From Flammeovirgaceae bacterium (lineage in GTDB: Bacteria; Bacteroidota; Bacteroidia; Cytophagales; Cyclobacteriaceae): a stretch of 36,969 nucleotides of DNA. A program made the position numbers and the translations under genes. The notes under the pieces were generated by a model. That model was not told where the DNA came from. It ran no database searches and saw only the letters and a program-made list of their open reading frames with translations. The DNA lies in assembly GCA_003232185.1 (NCBI GenBank), contig QIMC01000373.1:1-36969 (forward strand), in the 5' to 3' direction. This document shows positions 24,674 to 32,339 of this stretch, one piece after another (position 1 is the first letter of the stretch; each line of letters starts with the position of its first letter).

Positions 24674-25078
24674 ATGAACTCCATCAAACTTGAAATTCCA
24701 TCACTCACGGAGAATATTAGAATAATTGAGAGTTTCATTGATAACGCAAAAGACAAGTACAATATCAATGACGATATTTATGGAAATATTATGATCGCGG
24801 TAACGGAATCAGTTAATAACGCCATCAAGCATGGCAATGCACTTCAAAACAATAAAAATGTAACCATTAGTCTGAACCTGGAACAAGACATTATCACTTT
24901 TACCGTTCAAGATCAGGGGCCCGGCTTTGACTTTCAGAATCTTCCTGATCCAACGGCTCCGGAAAATATTGATAAACCTGGAGGAAGGGGCATTTTTTTA
25001 ATGAAACATTTAGCTGATGAGGTAAAATTCCGAGATCACGGCCGATTAGTTGAATTGCGCTTCTACGTAAACAAGTAA
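24674..25078 (+). CDS. RsbW/SpoIIAB-like ATP-binding protein
   Basis: A 134-residue stand-alone GHKL ATPase domain of the anti-sigma-factor kinase type. N-box IAVTESVNNAIKHGNA (about 41-56), G1 box VQDQGPGFDF (about 78-87) and G2 box GGRGIFLMKHLADEV (about 103-117) are all intact. Relatives bind a sigma factor and phosphorylate an antagonist on Ser/Thr. No antagonist, PP2C phosphatase or sigma-factor gene is in the window, so the partner is encoded elsewhere or the protein has another role. It sits between the coiled-coil gene (12 bp) and ybeY (2 bp), which argues for co-expression with translation-related genes. Confidence 0.88.
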   Translation: MNSIKLEIPSLTENIRIIESFIDNAKDKYNINDDIYGNIMIAVTESVNNAIKHGNALQNNKNVTISLNLEQDIITFTVQDQGPGFDFQNLPDPTAPENIDKPGGRGIFLMKHLADEVKFRDHGRLVELRFYVNK

Positions 25079-25080
25079 GT

Positions 25081-25491
25081 GTGATTGAATTTTTTAGTGA
25101 AGACATTGAATACGCTCCCCAAACGACCAATGAACTAGTAAATTGGATAACAACAGTTGTAGAAAACGAACGTCATATTGTTGGCGACATTAATTTTATC
25201 TATTGCTCCAACTCTTATCTGTTAAACATAAATCAAACCTACTTAGGCCGCCATACCTATACAGACATCATTACTTTTGATCAAAGCACTAGGACAAATG
25301 TTATTGCCGGTGATATTTATATAAGCATCGACCAGATAAGAAGCAATGCTAGCAAGTACCAGGAATCTTTCGATAAGGAACTTAAAAGAGTAATGGTCCA
25401 TGGGATATTGCATCTATTAGGGTATAATGACAAGTCTGTAGAAGAACAACAGGAAATGAGCAAAAAAGAAGAAGCTTACTTATCTTTGTAA
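25081..25491 (+). CDS. ybeY: endoribonuclease YbeY
   Basis: A metal-dependent RNase involved in 16S rRNA 3'-end maturation and ribosome quality control. At 136 residues it is a normal short form. The motif region reads VMVHGILHLLGYNDKS: His107 and His111 are kept, but the third ligand position of the usual HGxLHLxGYDH motif is Asp117 rather than His. I recall an Asp there in other Bacteroidota members, so it is probably lineage-typical and not a defect. DINFIYCSNSYLLNINQTYL and TYTDIITFD are the conserved upstream blocks. It begins with GTG 2 bp after the preceding stop. mnmG follows after a gap holding two parS-like sites. Confidence 0.93.
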   Translation: MIEFFSEDIEYAPQTTNELVNWITTVVENERHIVGDINFIYCSNSYLLNINQTYLGRHTYTDIITFDQSTRTNVIAGDIYISIDQIRSNASKYQESFDKELKRVMVHGILHLLGYNDKSVEEQQEMSKKEEAYLSL

Positions 25492-25497
25492 TTCTAA

Positions 25498-25513
25498 TAT
25501 TCCACGTGAAACA
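25498..25513. promoter_or_regulatory. parS-like site (one mismatch)
   Basis: TATTCCACGTGAAACA differs from the parS consensus TGTTNCACGTGAAACA only at position 2. It lies in the ybeY-mnmG gap, with 15 bp between its end and the next, perfect site. Predicted binding site for ParB. Confidence 0.75.
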
Positions 25514-25528
25514 TTCCAAAGAATAAAG

Positions 25529-25544
25529 TGTTCCACGTGGAACA
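25529..25544. promoter_or_regulatory. parS-like site (perfect 16-bp palindrome)
   Basis: TGTTCCACGTGGAACA is a perfect palindrome and a well-known form of the chromosomal parS site bound by ParB. It ends 6 bp before the mnmG start codon, so ParB binding could also affect mnmG expression. Confidence 0.85.
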
Positions 25545-25550
25545 TACTAA

Positions 25551-27422
25551 ATGAACGTTATGTTTCCCGAATACGATATTATAGTTGTAGGTGCCGGACA
25601 CGCCGGTTGTGAAGCTGCTGCTGCTGCTAGTCAAATGGGTTCAAAAGTATTATTGGTCACAATGAACATGAATACCATTGCTCAAATGTCATGTAATCCA
25701 GCCATGGGTGGAGTAGCAAAGGGACAAATCATACGAGAAATTGATGCTCTGGGAGGGCAATCAGGAATAGTAGCAGATCATTCAATGATTCAATTCAGAA
25801 TGTTGAATAAATCAAAAGGACCGGCAATGTGGAGTCCCAGAACTCAAAATGATCGTCAAATGTTTGCTCAAAAATGGAGACAAGTACTTGAAGAAATACC
25901 CAACATAGATTTCTGGCAAGAAATGATTACCGGAATCATCACTAAAGAAGATCGCATACTGGGTGTAAAAACGGGTATGGGTCTTGAAATTTTAGCAAAA
26001 TCAGTAATTCTAACCAATGGCACATTTCTAAATGGAGTTATCCACATCGGAGAAAAGCAATTTGGCGGTGGAAGAACCGGTGAAAAAGCCTCCACAGGTA
26101 TTACAGAGCAATTGCAGCAACTAGGATTTGAATCCGGTAGAATGAAAACCGGAACTCCACCAAGAATAGATGGCCGATCATTAAATTATTCATTAATGCA
26201 AAAACAACCTGGAGATAAAAATCCAGGTAAATTTTCTTATTTGGACAACCCCATAATTTCCGAACAAAGAAGCTGCTATATAACCTATACCAACCCTGAA
26301 GTACACAGACTATTAGAAACCGGATTTTCAAGATCCCCTATGTTTAATGGGCGAATAAAAGGTATTGGCCCTAGATACTGTCCATCAATAGAAGATAAAA
26401 TCAATAGATTTGCTGAAAGAAACCGCCACCAAATTTTTGTGGAACCAGAAGGATGGAATACCGTTGAAATTTATGTTAATGGATTCTCTACTTCATTACC
26501 TGAAGAAGTTCAGTATCAAGCTCTTAGGAAAATACCGGGATTCGAAAATGTAAAAATGTTCAGGCCTGGTTACGCAATTGAATACGACTTCTTCCCTCCT
26601 ACTCAACTAAAAACCACCTTGGAAACCAAACTTATCCACAATCTTTACTTTGCTGGCCAAATAAACGGTACAACTGGATATGAAGAAGCTGCTGCTCAAG
26701 GACTTATAGCTGGTATAAATGCTCATAGAAAACTTCAGCAAGAAGAACCATTAATACTAACACGATCACAAGCCTATATAGGTGTTCTTATTGATGATTT
26801 GATAAATAAAGGGACAGAAGAACCTTATCGTATGTTTACCTCAAGAGCAGAATTTCGAATCTTACTAAGACAAGACAATGCAGACCTACGTCTAACACCA
26901 ATAGGGTACAAACTTGGATTAGCTTCAGAATTGCGTTTAAATAATGTAACCAATAAAGAAAAAGCAGTAAATAAATTAATGCAGGACTTTAAGCAATATA
27001 AATTTCAACCAAATGAAATTAATCCAAAATTAGAAGTGCTACATACTTCACCCATTAAAGAAAAAACCTCTGTATATCAACTACTTAAAAGGCCTGAACT
27101 ATCTGTTAATCATTTAGTTAATATGAATAAAGGTTTATCCTTACCTTGGACTGGTTACTCTACGGAAACCACAGAGCAAGCAGAAATATTAATAAAATAT
27201 GAAACCTATATTGAAAAGGAGAAAAAACTAGCAGAAAAAATTCAAAGCCTGGAATCTTATAAAATCAAATCCTCCTTAGACTACCAGAAAATCTCTGCAC
27301 TGTCATCGGAATCCAGGGAAAAGCTTAGAAAAATTAAACCCTCAACTATTGGACAAGCCTCTAGAATTAGTGGGGTATCACCTGCCGACATTTCAGTCCT
27401 AATGGTATTTCTAGGAAAATAA
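25551..27422 (+). CDS. mnmG: tRNA uridine-5-carboxymethylaminomethyl enzyme MnmG (GidA)
   Basis: An FAD-dependent enzyme that, with MnmE, installs the carboxymethylaminomethyl group at wobble U34 of certain tRNAs. At 623 residues it is full length. It has the N-terminal FAD-binding [12 protein letters not shown] (about 12-23), [22 protein letters not shown], the [10 protein letters not shown] signature, and [18 protein letters not shown] near 364-381. The C-terminal MnmE/tRNA-binding region ([20 protein letters not shown]) and the final helical domain are present. Wobble positions are noticeably AT-rich compared with mfd or gldJ. Two perfect DnaA boxes lie inside the coding sequence. mnmG is commonly next to the replication origin, which agrees with the parS sites upstream and the origin-like region downstream. 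Confidence 0.97.
   Translation: MNVMFPEYDIIVVGAGHAGCEAAAAASQMGSKVLLVTMNMNTIAQMSCNPAMGGVAKGQIIREIDALGGQSGIVADHSMIQFRMLNKSKGPAMWSPRTQNDRQMFAQKWRQVLEEIPNIDFWQEMITGIITKEDRILGVKTGMGLEILAKSVILTNGTFLNGVIHIGEKQFGGGRTGEKASTGITEQLQQLGFESGRMKTGTPPRIDGRSLNYSLMQKQPGDKNPGKFSYLDNPIISEQRSCYITYTNPEVHRLLETGFSRSPMFNGRIKGIGPRYCPSIEDKINRFAERNRHQIFVEPEGWNTVEIYVNGFSTSLPEEVQYQALRKIPGFENVKMFRPGYAIEYDFFPPTQLKTTLETKLIHNLYFAGQINGTTGYEEAAAQGLIAGINAHRKLQQEEPLILTRSQAYIGVLIDDLINKGTEEPYRMFTSRAEFRILLRQDNADLRLTPIGYKLGLASELRLNNVTNKEKAVNKLMQDFKQYKFQPNEINPKLEVLHTSPIKEKTSVYQLLKRPELSVNHLVNMNKGLSLPWTGYSTETTEQAEILIKYETYIEKEKKLAEKIQSLESYKIKSSLDYQKISALSSESREKLRKIKPSTIGQASRISGVSPADISVLMVFLGK
26038..26046 (+). promoter_or_regulatory. DnaA box (perfect) inside mnmG
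   Basis: Exact TTATCCACA. Alone it could be chance, but it belongs to a cluster of five perfect boxes within about 8 kb. Confidence 0.45.
26632..26640 (+). promoter_or_regulatory. DnaA box (perfect) inside mnmG
   Basis: A second exact TTATCCACA within the mnmG coding sequence, same orientation as the one 594 bp upstream. Confidence 0.45.
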
Positions 27423-27424
27423 AT

Positions 27425-28300
27425 ATGTGTATAAAAATTGAAGCTTGTCCCTTATGTAAAACCACAACCTATACACACTTATATCAAATTAAAGACTATT
27501 CCGTTTCTAACGAAACATTCTCTCTAGTTACTTGTAACAACTGTTCAATGGTCTATACCAATCCCAGACCATCCAAACAAAACTTGCAGCAATATTATGA
27601 ATCAAGTAATTATATTTCCCATGCTGAAAAAAGTCAAAACCTAACTGATCGAATATACTATTTGGCCAGGTATTTTATGTTACGACAAAAATTAAGATGG
27701 ATAAAAAAAATACTTAATTCAAAAGGTCGTGTTTTAGACTATGGGTGTGGAACTGGATCATTCATATCCCTGCTACTAAAAAGAAAGTGGGATGCCTGGG
27801 GCATAGAACCAAATGCTCAAGCCAGAAATACAGCTAATCATCATGCCTCAAAACATATTTTTGACAGTTTGGAGCACTTACCTCAAAATCAATTTAATGT
27901 AATCACTTTGTGGCATGTCCTCGAACATGTTTTTGACCTTGAATCTGTAATGAATGAACTACTAAAGCGTCTTACAAGTTCTGGATATATTGTAATTGCT
28001 GTTCCGAATTGTTCCTCTTATGATGCAAAATATTATAAAGAACAATGGGCCGCATATGATGTTCCTCGTCATCTTTTTCATTTTACCCCTGAGACAATGA
28101 AACTTTTAGTAAAGAAATATAAATTGCACCTGACTAAAATTATTCCTTTGAAACTAGATGCCTTCTATATAAGTATCCAAAGTGAAAAATACCGTAATGG
28201 ATCCTTTTTTAAAGGATTGTATCATGGTGCAAAATCAAATATCCTTGCACACAAAAACCCCTCGACCTATTCAAGTTTGGTATATGTATTAAGAAAATGA
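27425..28300 (+). CDS. class I SAM-dependent methyltransferase with zinc-ribbon N-terminus
   Basis: A 291-residue protein. Two CxxC pairs (CPLC at 8-11, CNNC at 37-40) form a probable zinc ribbon. A class I Rossmann methyltransferase follows, with SAM-binding VLDYGCGTGSF (103-113) and the post-motif VITLWHVLEHVFD (about 159-171). This layout is common in methyltransferases acting on sugars, lipids or small metabolites (Methyltransf_11/23). The substrate cannot be told from context. It starts 2 bp after the mnmG stop and its own stop overlaps the next start (ATGA), so translation is probably coupled along the operon. Confidence 0.88.
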   Translation: MCIKIEACPLCKTTTYTHLYQIKDYSVSNETFSLVTCNNCSMVYTNPRPSKQNLQQYYESSNYISHAEKSQNLTDRIYYLARYFMLRQKLRWIKKILNSKGRVLDYGCGTGSFISLLLKRKWDAWGIEPNAQARNTANHHASKHIFDSLEHLPQNQFNVITLWHVLEHVFDLESVMNELLKRLTSSGYIVIAVPNCSSYDAKYYKEQWAAYDVPRHLFHFTPETMKLLVKKYKLHLTKIIPLKLDAFYISIQSEKYRNGSFFKGLYHGAKSNILAHKNPSTYSSLVYVLRK

Positions 28301-29934
28301 AACAATCCTGGTTACTTATTTTTCTTATTACAGCCTGTTCTAATCCCATCCCTCCTACCGGTGGTCCAAAAGATTTAGATCCCCCGATTTTAATTAATAC
28401 TGTACCTGAAAATAAAACCCTGAATTTTACTGGTTCCGAAATCTCAATGGAATTTGATGAGTATATCAAAGAAGAGAATATTTTAACTCAATTAATGATC
28501 ACTCCAAATCTGAAGGACGTGTATAGCTATAAGATAAATAGGAATACATTTATTTTAACCTTCGAAAGTCCTCTTGATAGCGCCACAACCTATACGTTAA
28601 ACTTTCGAGAAGGACTAAAAGATATTACGGAAGGGAATGTACCCCCTAATCTAACATTTGTATTTAGTACCGGAACATTTCTAGACTCCGCTTCAATACG
28701 AGGTGTAGTGCGTTCATTGATGACTAATAAGATTTTAGAAGATATAACTATATCTCTTTACAATGATCCCGATACAATAACCATATTTAATGGCCCTCCA
28801 CGTTATAGTACACTTTCTGATAAAGAAGGTCACTATACCATTGAAAATATTAAAAATGGAAACTATACTTTATACGCGCTGAATGATGAAAACAGTAATT
28901 TAAAGCTAGAATCCAGATCTGAAGGATATGGCTATATTAAAAACCCCTTGGTCCTTAACGATTCAATGCCTTCACAAGATCTATTTATCTATAAACTCGA
29001 CACACGTCCTATCGTGTTGCAAAATAGTCGTCCATCAGGCAAAAATTTCGATTTAAAATTCAATAAACCTCTTGCACGATATCATCTATTAACCGATGAT
29101 CAATCAATAATTTCAAATCTGATCGATGATAACAAATCATTAAGAATTTATTTTAATGAAACAATAACCGATAGCCTTGGATTAAAATTTATTGTAGAAG
29201 ATAGTTTACTACAAACCCTGGATTCTCTTGTTTATATAAAATTTGAAAAATCCACTAAAAAACCAGATAAGTTTAATTTTAAATTTCGCCTTAATAACGG
29301 AGCGGTTGATAAATTATGGTCTACCAGCATTAAATTTAACAAACCCATTGCGTATATAAATTATGACAGTATATACTTCAAATTTGATAGTCTACTTCAT
29401 CTTCCTGTCAATGATTCATTAGTTACTTTTAATTCAAATAAAGATGAAATTTTAATTTCAATAGACTTTGATCAAGTATTCAAAAATGATTCAATTCTTA
29501 GTAAATGGAAAGAACCATTTAATTTTAATATTTCCAAAGGAAGCATTATTAGTGTAGAAAATGACACATTGAGCGCTATAGATAAAGACTATACCTTTAA
29601 AAACCCCAAAGATTTTGCTACCATTCGAGGAAACATAACCACTGCATCAACTTCCTATTTTATACAACTAGTTAATCCAAAATTCAAAATAGTTGAAGAA
29701 ATTAAAATTAATTCTTCAACTGAATCCACTTTTGAATTTATCCATATAGCTCCTGGCTCCTATAGTATTCGTGTATTAGTTGACGAAAATAATAATGGCA
29801 TTTGGGATCCAGGAAATATTCTAATAAAAGAAATGCCTGAAAAAGTTTTTATATTTTTTCATGCAAATGTTAATAGTCAAGAAATAAAACTGCGAGCAAA
29901 CTGGGAACAAACAGGACTAGATATAACTTTTTAG
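28297..29934 (+). CDS. Ig-like domain lipoprotein
   Basis: A 545-residue lipoprotein. A very short signal (MKQSWLLIFLITAC) has its lipid-accepting Cys at 14, followed by the proline-rich SNPIPPTGGPKDLDPP. A Big_5-type Ig domain follows (VPENKTLNFTGSEISMEFDEYI through FVFSTGTF, about 35-125), then a carboxypeptidase-regulatory-like fold (IRGVVRSLMTNKILEDITISL). The C-terminal SYSIRVLVDENNNGIWDPG resembles a second such module. This kind of protein is common in Bacteroidota; its role is not known. It is the last gene of the mnmG run, is markedly AT-rich, and ends directly at the putative origin. Confidence 0.84.
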   Translation: MKQSWLLIFLITACSNPIPPTGGPKDLDPPILINTVPENKTLNFTGSEISMEFDEYIKEENILTQLMITPNLKDVYSYKINRNTFILTFESPLDSATTYTLNFREGLKDITEGNVPPNLTFVFSTGTFLDSASIRGVVRSLMTNKILEDITISLYNDPDTITIFNGPPRYSTLSDKEGHYTIENIKNGNYTLYALNDENSNLKLESRSEGYGYIKNPLVLNDSMPSQDLFIYKLDTRPIVLQNSRPSGKNFDLKFNKPLARYHLLTDDQSIISNLIDDNKSLRIYFNETITDSLGLKFIVEDSLLQTLDSLVYIKFEKSTKKPDKFNFKFRLNNGAVDKLWSTSIKFNKPIAYINYDSIYFKFDSLLHLPVNDSLVTFNSNKDEILISIDFDQVFKNDSILSKWKEPFNFNISKGSIISVENDTLSAIDKDYTFKNPKDFATIRGNITTASTSYFIQLVNPKFKIVEEIKINSSTESTFEFIHIAPGSYSIRVLVDENNNGIWDPGNILIKEMPEKVFIFFHANVNSQEIKLRANWEQTGLDITF

Positions 29935-29947
29935 GTTGTAATAATCA

Positions 29948-29956
29948 CGTGGATAA
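29948..29956 (-). promoter_or_regulatory. DnaA box-like (8/9)
   Basis: CGTGGATAA, the reverse complement of TTATCCACG, one base off the consensus. It lies at the left edge of the candidate origin and overlaps a CACGTG hexamer. Confidence 0.5.
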
Positions 29957-29980
29957 ACTGTGGCATATTCATTAATTTTT

Positions 29981-29989
29981 TGTGGATAA
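29981..29989 (-). promoter_or_regulatory. DnaA box (perfect) in candidate oriC
   Basis: TGTGGATAA, the exact reverse complement of TTATCCACA, in the AT-rich gap. Confidence 0.8.
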
Positions 29990-30120
29990 CTAACAAACTT
30001 TTCAAAAATAAATTATCCTGCTTCCCCAACGTTGATAAAAAGAACTTTGTTATATGTTATCAACAAACTAATAAACCTAAAATTTTTGAAACAATCTTAT
30101 CAACAAATAAATAATAATTA

Positions 30121-30157
30121 TAATCAATCTCTTAATTGTTTATTAATCAATCTCTTA
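30121..30157 (+). repeat. 14-bp direct repeat, possible DNA-unwinding element
   Basis: TAATCAATCTCTTA occurs at 30121-30134 and again at 30144-30157, a 23-bp period, within the most AT-rich part of the candidate origin and between the DnaA box groups. Confidence 0.55.
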
Positions 30158-30238
30158 CATGTTCATAATATGTTAATACCTATTGAGTTTATCCATAATA
30201 AGTGCACAATAGAGAATTACAAGAATTATTTATGATTA

Positions 30239-30247
30239 TTATCCACT
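30239..30247 (+). promoter_or_regulatory. DnaA box-like (8/9)
   Basis: TTATCCACT, one base off consensus, at the right side of the candidate origin. Confidence 0.5.
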
Positions 30248-30309
30248 GTTTCCACAACATAGTAATTAATAATAATTAATTTACTTAAAGGTATACTATT
30301 AAACAGCGT

Positions 30310-32163
30310 ATGGATAACCTGCAAAAAGGTCTACTTGTTCTATTAATTTGCCTTTCTGGTATATTGGCGACTCAAGCACAGGATGTACAAAAAATTGAGC
30401 TTGCAAACGCCTACTATAAACAAGGTGAAATAGAGAAAGCCCGGGTACTACTGGAGGATCTTTCCAAAAAACCAAAGAATATTCCTCAAATTCACTCCCG
30501 TTATTTACAGGTGTTAGCCCAATCAGGGGCATTCGATGAAGGTGAAAAATATCTAACACGACTTGTAAAACAGTATCCGGAAATAATACAATATCAACTA
30601 GATCTGGGTATACTGTACCGTAAGGCTGGAAATGATGCTTTAGCTATTCAATACATTAAACAAACTTTGCGTAGAATCAGACATCATAAATATCAAATTC
30701 TTTCAGCAAGTCAGTATTTGTACAATAAATATGAAGTAGAACTAGCATTATACGGTTATCAGATAAGTCGTGAACAGGAACGAGAACCTTTGATGTATGC
30801 CTTAGAAATGGCAGAGATATATCGTAGGCTTAACAGAAAAGAAGAGATGGTACTTGAATATCTGAATTTTGCAAGTAGTAATCCCAGTAACATCAACTAT
30901 GTAAAAAATGTATTACAAAACTTACTGACAGAGGAGGAAGACCTGGTTAATCTGGAAGACCTATTGTATCAAAAGATCCAAAAGCACCCAAATGTCAACT
31001 TATACTCTACCTTACTGATTTGGGTCAATTTGCAGCAAAAAAATTTCTATGGCGCATTTGTTCAAGCCAGGGCTTTAGATAAAAAGGAAAAAGGTGCCGG
31101 TCAAAGAGTGTTGGAAATTGGAAAGATAGCCTTGGAAAATAAGGACTATAAGAATGCCATCTACATATTCAAATTTTTAATAAAGCAATATCATCAGGGC
31201 ATCAACTATGAACTAGCCAAACGGTACCTGATTAATTCCAGAGAAGAGCTGGTAAAATCTACTTTTCCGGTTGACATAGCAGAAATTGGTCATTTGATTG
31301 AGGATTACCAGGGTATGATAGAAGAAATAGGCATAAATCAGCGCACTCTTGAGGCACTTAGAAGTCAGGCATTGTTGTACGCCTTTTATATGAATAGAAA
31401 AGATTCTGCTATTAATATTCTTGCTAGAATAATAAAAACTCCTGGCGTAGGTATAACCTTAAAATCTCAGGCTAAGCTTGATCTAGGAGATATTTACCTT
31501 TTAAACGGGGAGCCATGGGAATCGACATTACTATATTCTCAGGTTGAAAAACTACAAAAAGATCAATCACTTGGATACGAAGCGAAACTGCGAAACGCCA
31601 AGCTTTCTTACTACAAGGGTGATTTTGAATTAGCTCAGGGTCATTTAAATGTGTTGAAACTGGCTACTTCCCGGGAAATTGCTAATAATGCCATGGCCCT
31701 AAGTCTATTAATTCAAGACAATACGATATTGGATAGTACAGATCAAGCCATGCAGGCTTATGCTCAAGTTGAATTGGATTTATTCCAAAACAAGTATGAA
31801 CTGGCATTGAAGCAACTTGATATTTTGATAGAGCTATACCCTGGTCATAGCTTGACTGATGAGATTCTGTGGTTAAAGGCAAACATATTTCTTGAATTAG
31901 GGTCATTTCTAGAGGCAATAGACCATCTATCCCGAATAGTTCAGGGTTTTGAATATGATATTCTTAGTGACGACGCCTACTTTTTGATGGGTAGTATTTA
32001 TGAAGATCATCTCGAAGACAACAACCAGGCCATGCGGATTTATCAAGATTTTCTAATTCGTTTTCCAGGGAGTATATATAGTGCCGAAGCGCGTAAAAGA
32101 TACAGGGCTCTGAGAGGCGATTTCAAAGTAGTACCAAATGCCATAGATGGTACCGTCAATTAG
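30310..32163 (+). CDS. periplasmic TPR-repeat protein
   Basis: A 617-residue protein with an N-terminal signal (GLLVLLICLSGILATQAQ) followed by a tetratricopeptide-type helical solenoid over nearly its whole length. Typical units are LANAYYKQGEIEKARVLLEDL (about 33-53), YLDLGILYRKAGNDALAIQYI-like helices (about 97-117) and, near the end, DDAYFLMGSIYEDHLEDNNQAMRIYQDFL. It is probably an exported protein-binding scaffold, as seen for TPR proteins linked to the Bacteroidota cell envelope. No enzymatic motif is present. The start codon borders the candidate origin and overlaps a TATGGATAA box-like sequence. Base composition is less AT-rich than in the genes left of the origin. Confidence 0.85.
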   Translation: MDNLQKGLLVLLICLSGILATQAQDVQKIELANAYYKQGEIEKARVLLEDLSKKPKNIPQIHSRYLQVLAQSGAFDEGEKYLTRLVKQYPEIIQYQLDLGILYRKAGNDALAIQYIKQTLRRIRHHKYQILSASQYLYNKYEVELALYGYQISREQEREPLMYALEMAEIYRRLNRKEEMVLEYLNFASSNPSNINYVKNVLQNLLTEEEDLVNLEDLLYQKIQKHPNVNLYSTLLIWVNLQQKNFYGAFVQARALDKKEKGAGQRVLEIGKIALENKDYKNAIYIFKFLIKQYHQGINYELAKRYLINSREELVKSTFPVDIAEIGHLIEDYQGMIEEIGINQRTLEALRSQALLYAFYMNRKDSAINILARIIKTPGVGITLKSQAKLDLGDIYLLNGEPWESTLLYSQVEKLQKDQSLGYEAKLRNAKLSYYKGDFELAQGHLNVLKLATSREIANNAMALSLLIQDNTILDSTDQAMQAYAQVELDLFQNKYELALKQLDILIELYPGHSLTDEILWLKANIFLELGSFLEAIDHLSRIVQGFEYDILSDDAYFLMGSIYEDHLEDNNQAMRIYQDFLIRFPGSIYSAEARKRYRALRGDFKVVPNAIDGTVN

Positions 32164-32201
32164 AACAATTGACATGATCTGATCCCCTGACTATATAGAA
32201 G

Positions 32202-32210
32202 TTATCCACA
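32202..32210 (+). promoter_or_regulatory. DnaA box (perfect), intergenic
   Basis: Exact TTATCCACA in the 176-bp gap between the TPR and nucleotide-sugar dehydrogenase genes, about 2 kb right of the candidate origin. Confidence 0.6.
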
Positions 32211-32299
32211 TCTACCGCCTAATGGGGGAATTAAGGGGATTTGCTTGCCTTATTTGTAATAAATCAATATTTTATTTAAATATTTCAATATATTTTTCA

Positions 32300-32307
32300 T
32301 ACTTTTG
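32300..32307 (+). promoter_or_regulatory. candidate Bacteroidota -7 element (TACTTTTG)
   Basis: Matches TAnnTTTG, 33 bp upstream of the dehydrogenase ATG. It lies 90 bp downstream of a perfect DnaA box. Confidence 0.45.
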
Positions 32308-32339
32308 CATTCAGTCATTTTTTAGATAAACACATTTCA

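Larger units (their letters stand above)
29935..30309. other. candidate chromosomal replication origin (oriC)
   Basis: A 375-bp non-coding, very AT-rich gap. It contains one perfect DnaA box (29981) and several 8/9 matches: CGTGGATAA at 29948, TTATCAACA at 30057 and 30097, TTATCCATA at 30189, TTATCCACT at 30239, and TATGGATAA at 30309 running into the next gene. It also has a 14-bp AT-rich direct repeat suited to unwinding. The 67-codon ORF at 30032 is low-complexity Asn/Leu sequence and almost certainly not a gene. Nearby parS sites, mnmG, further DnaA boxes and a GC-skew change support the call. No dnaA gene is in the window. Confidence 0.8.

Noticed and set aside
29946-29951. CACGTG hexamer at the left edge of the origin as a third parS
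   Set aside because: Flanking bases do not match TGTTN or GAACA/AAACA arms; only the core hexamer is shared.
30032-30235. 67-codon ORF in the AT-rich gap right of the mnmG operon
   Set aside because: Low-complexity Asn/Leu/Ile composition from AT-rich DNA, and it overlaps DnaA box-like sequences and the direct repeat; origin DNA is the better explanation.
32182-32240. ATCCCCT ... AGGGGAT inverted repeat around the DnaA box at 32202
   Set aside because: Only 7 bp with a spacer of nearly 50 bp; not a credible hairpin or operator on its own.
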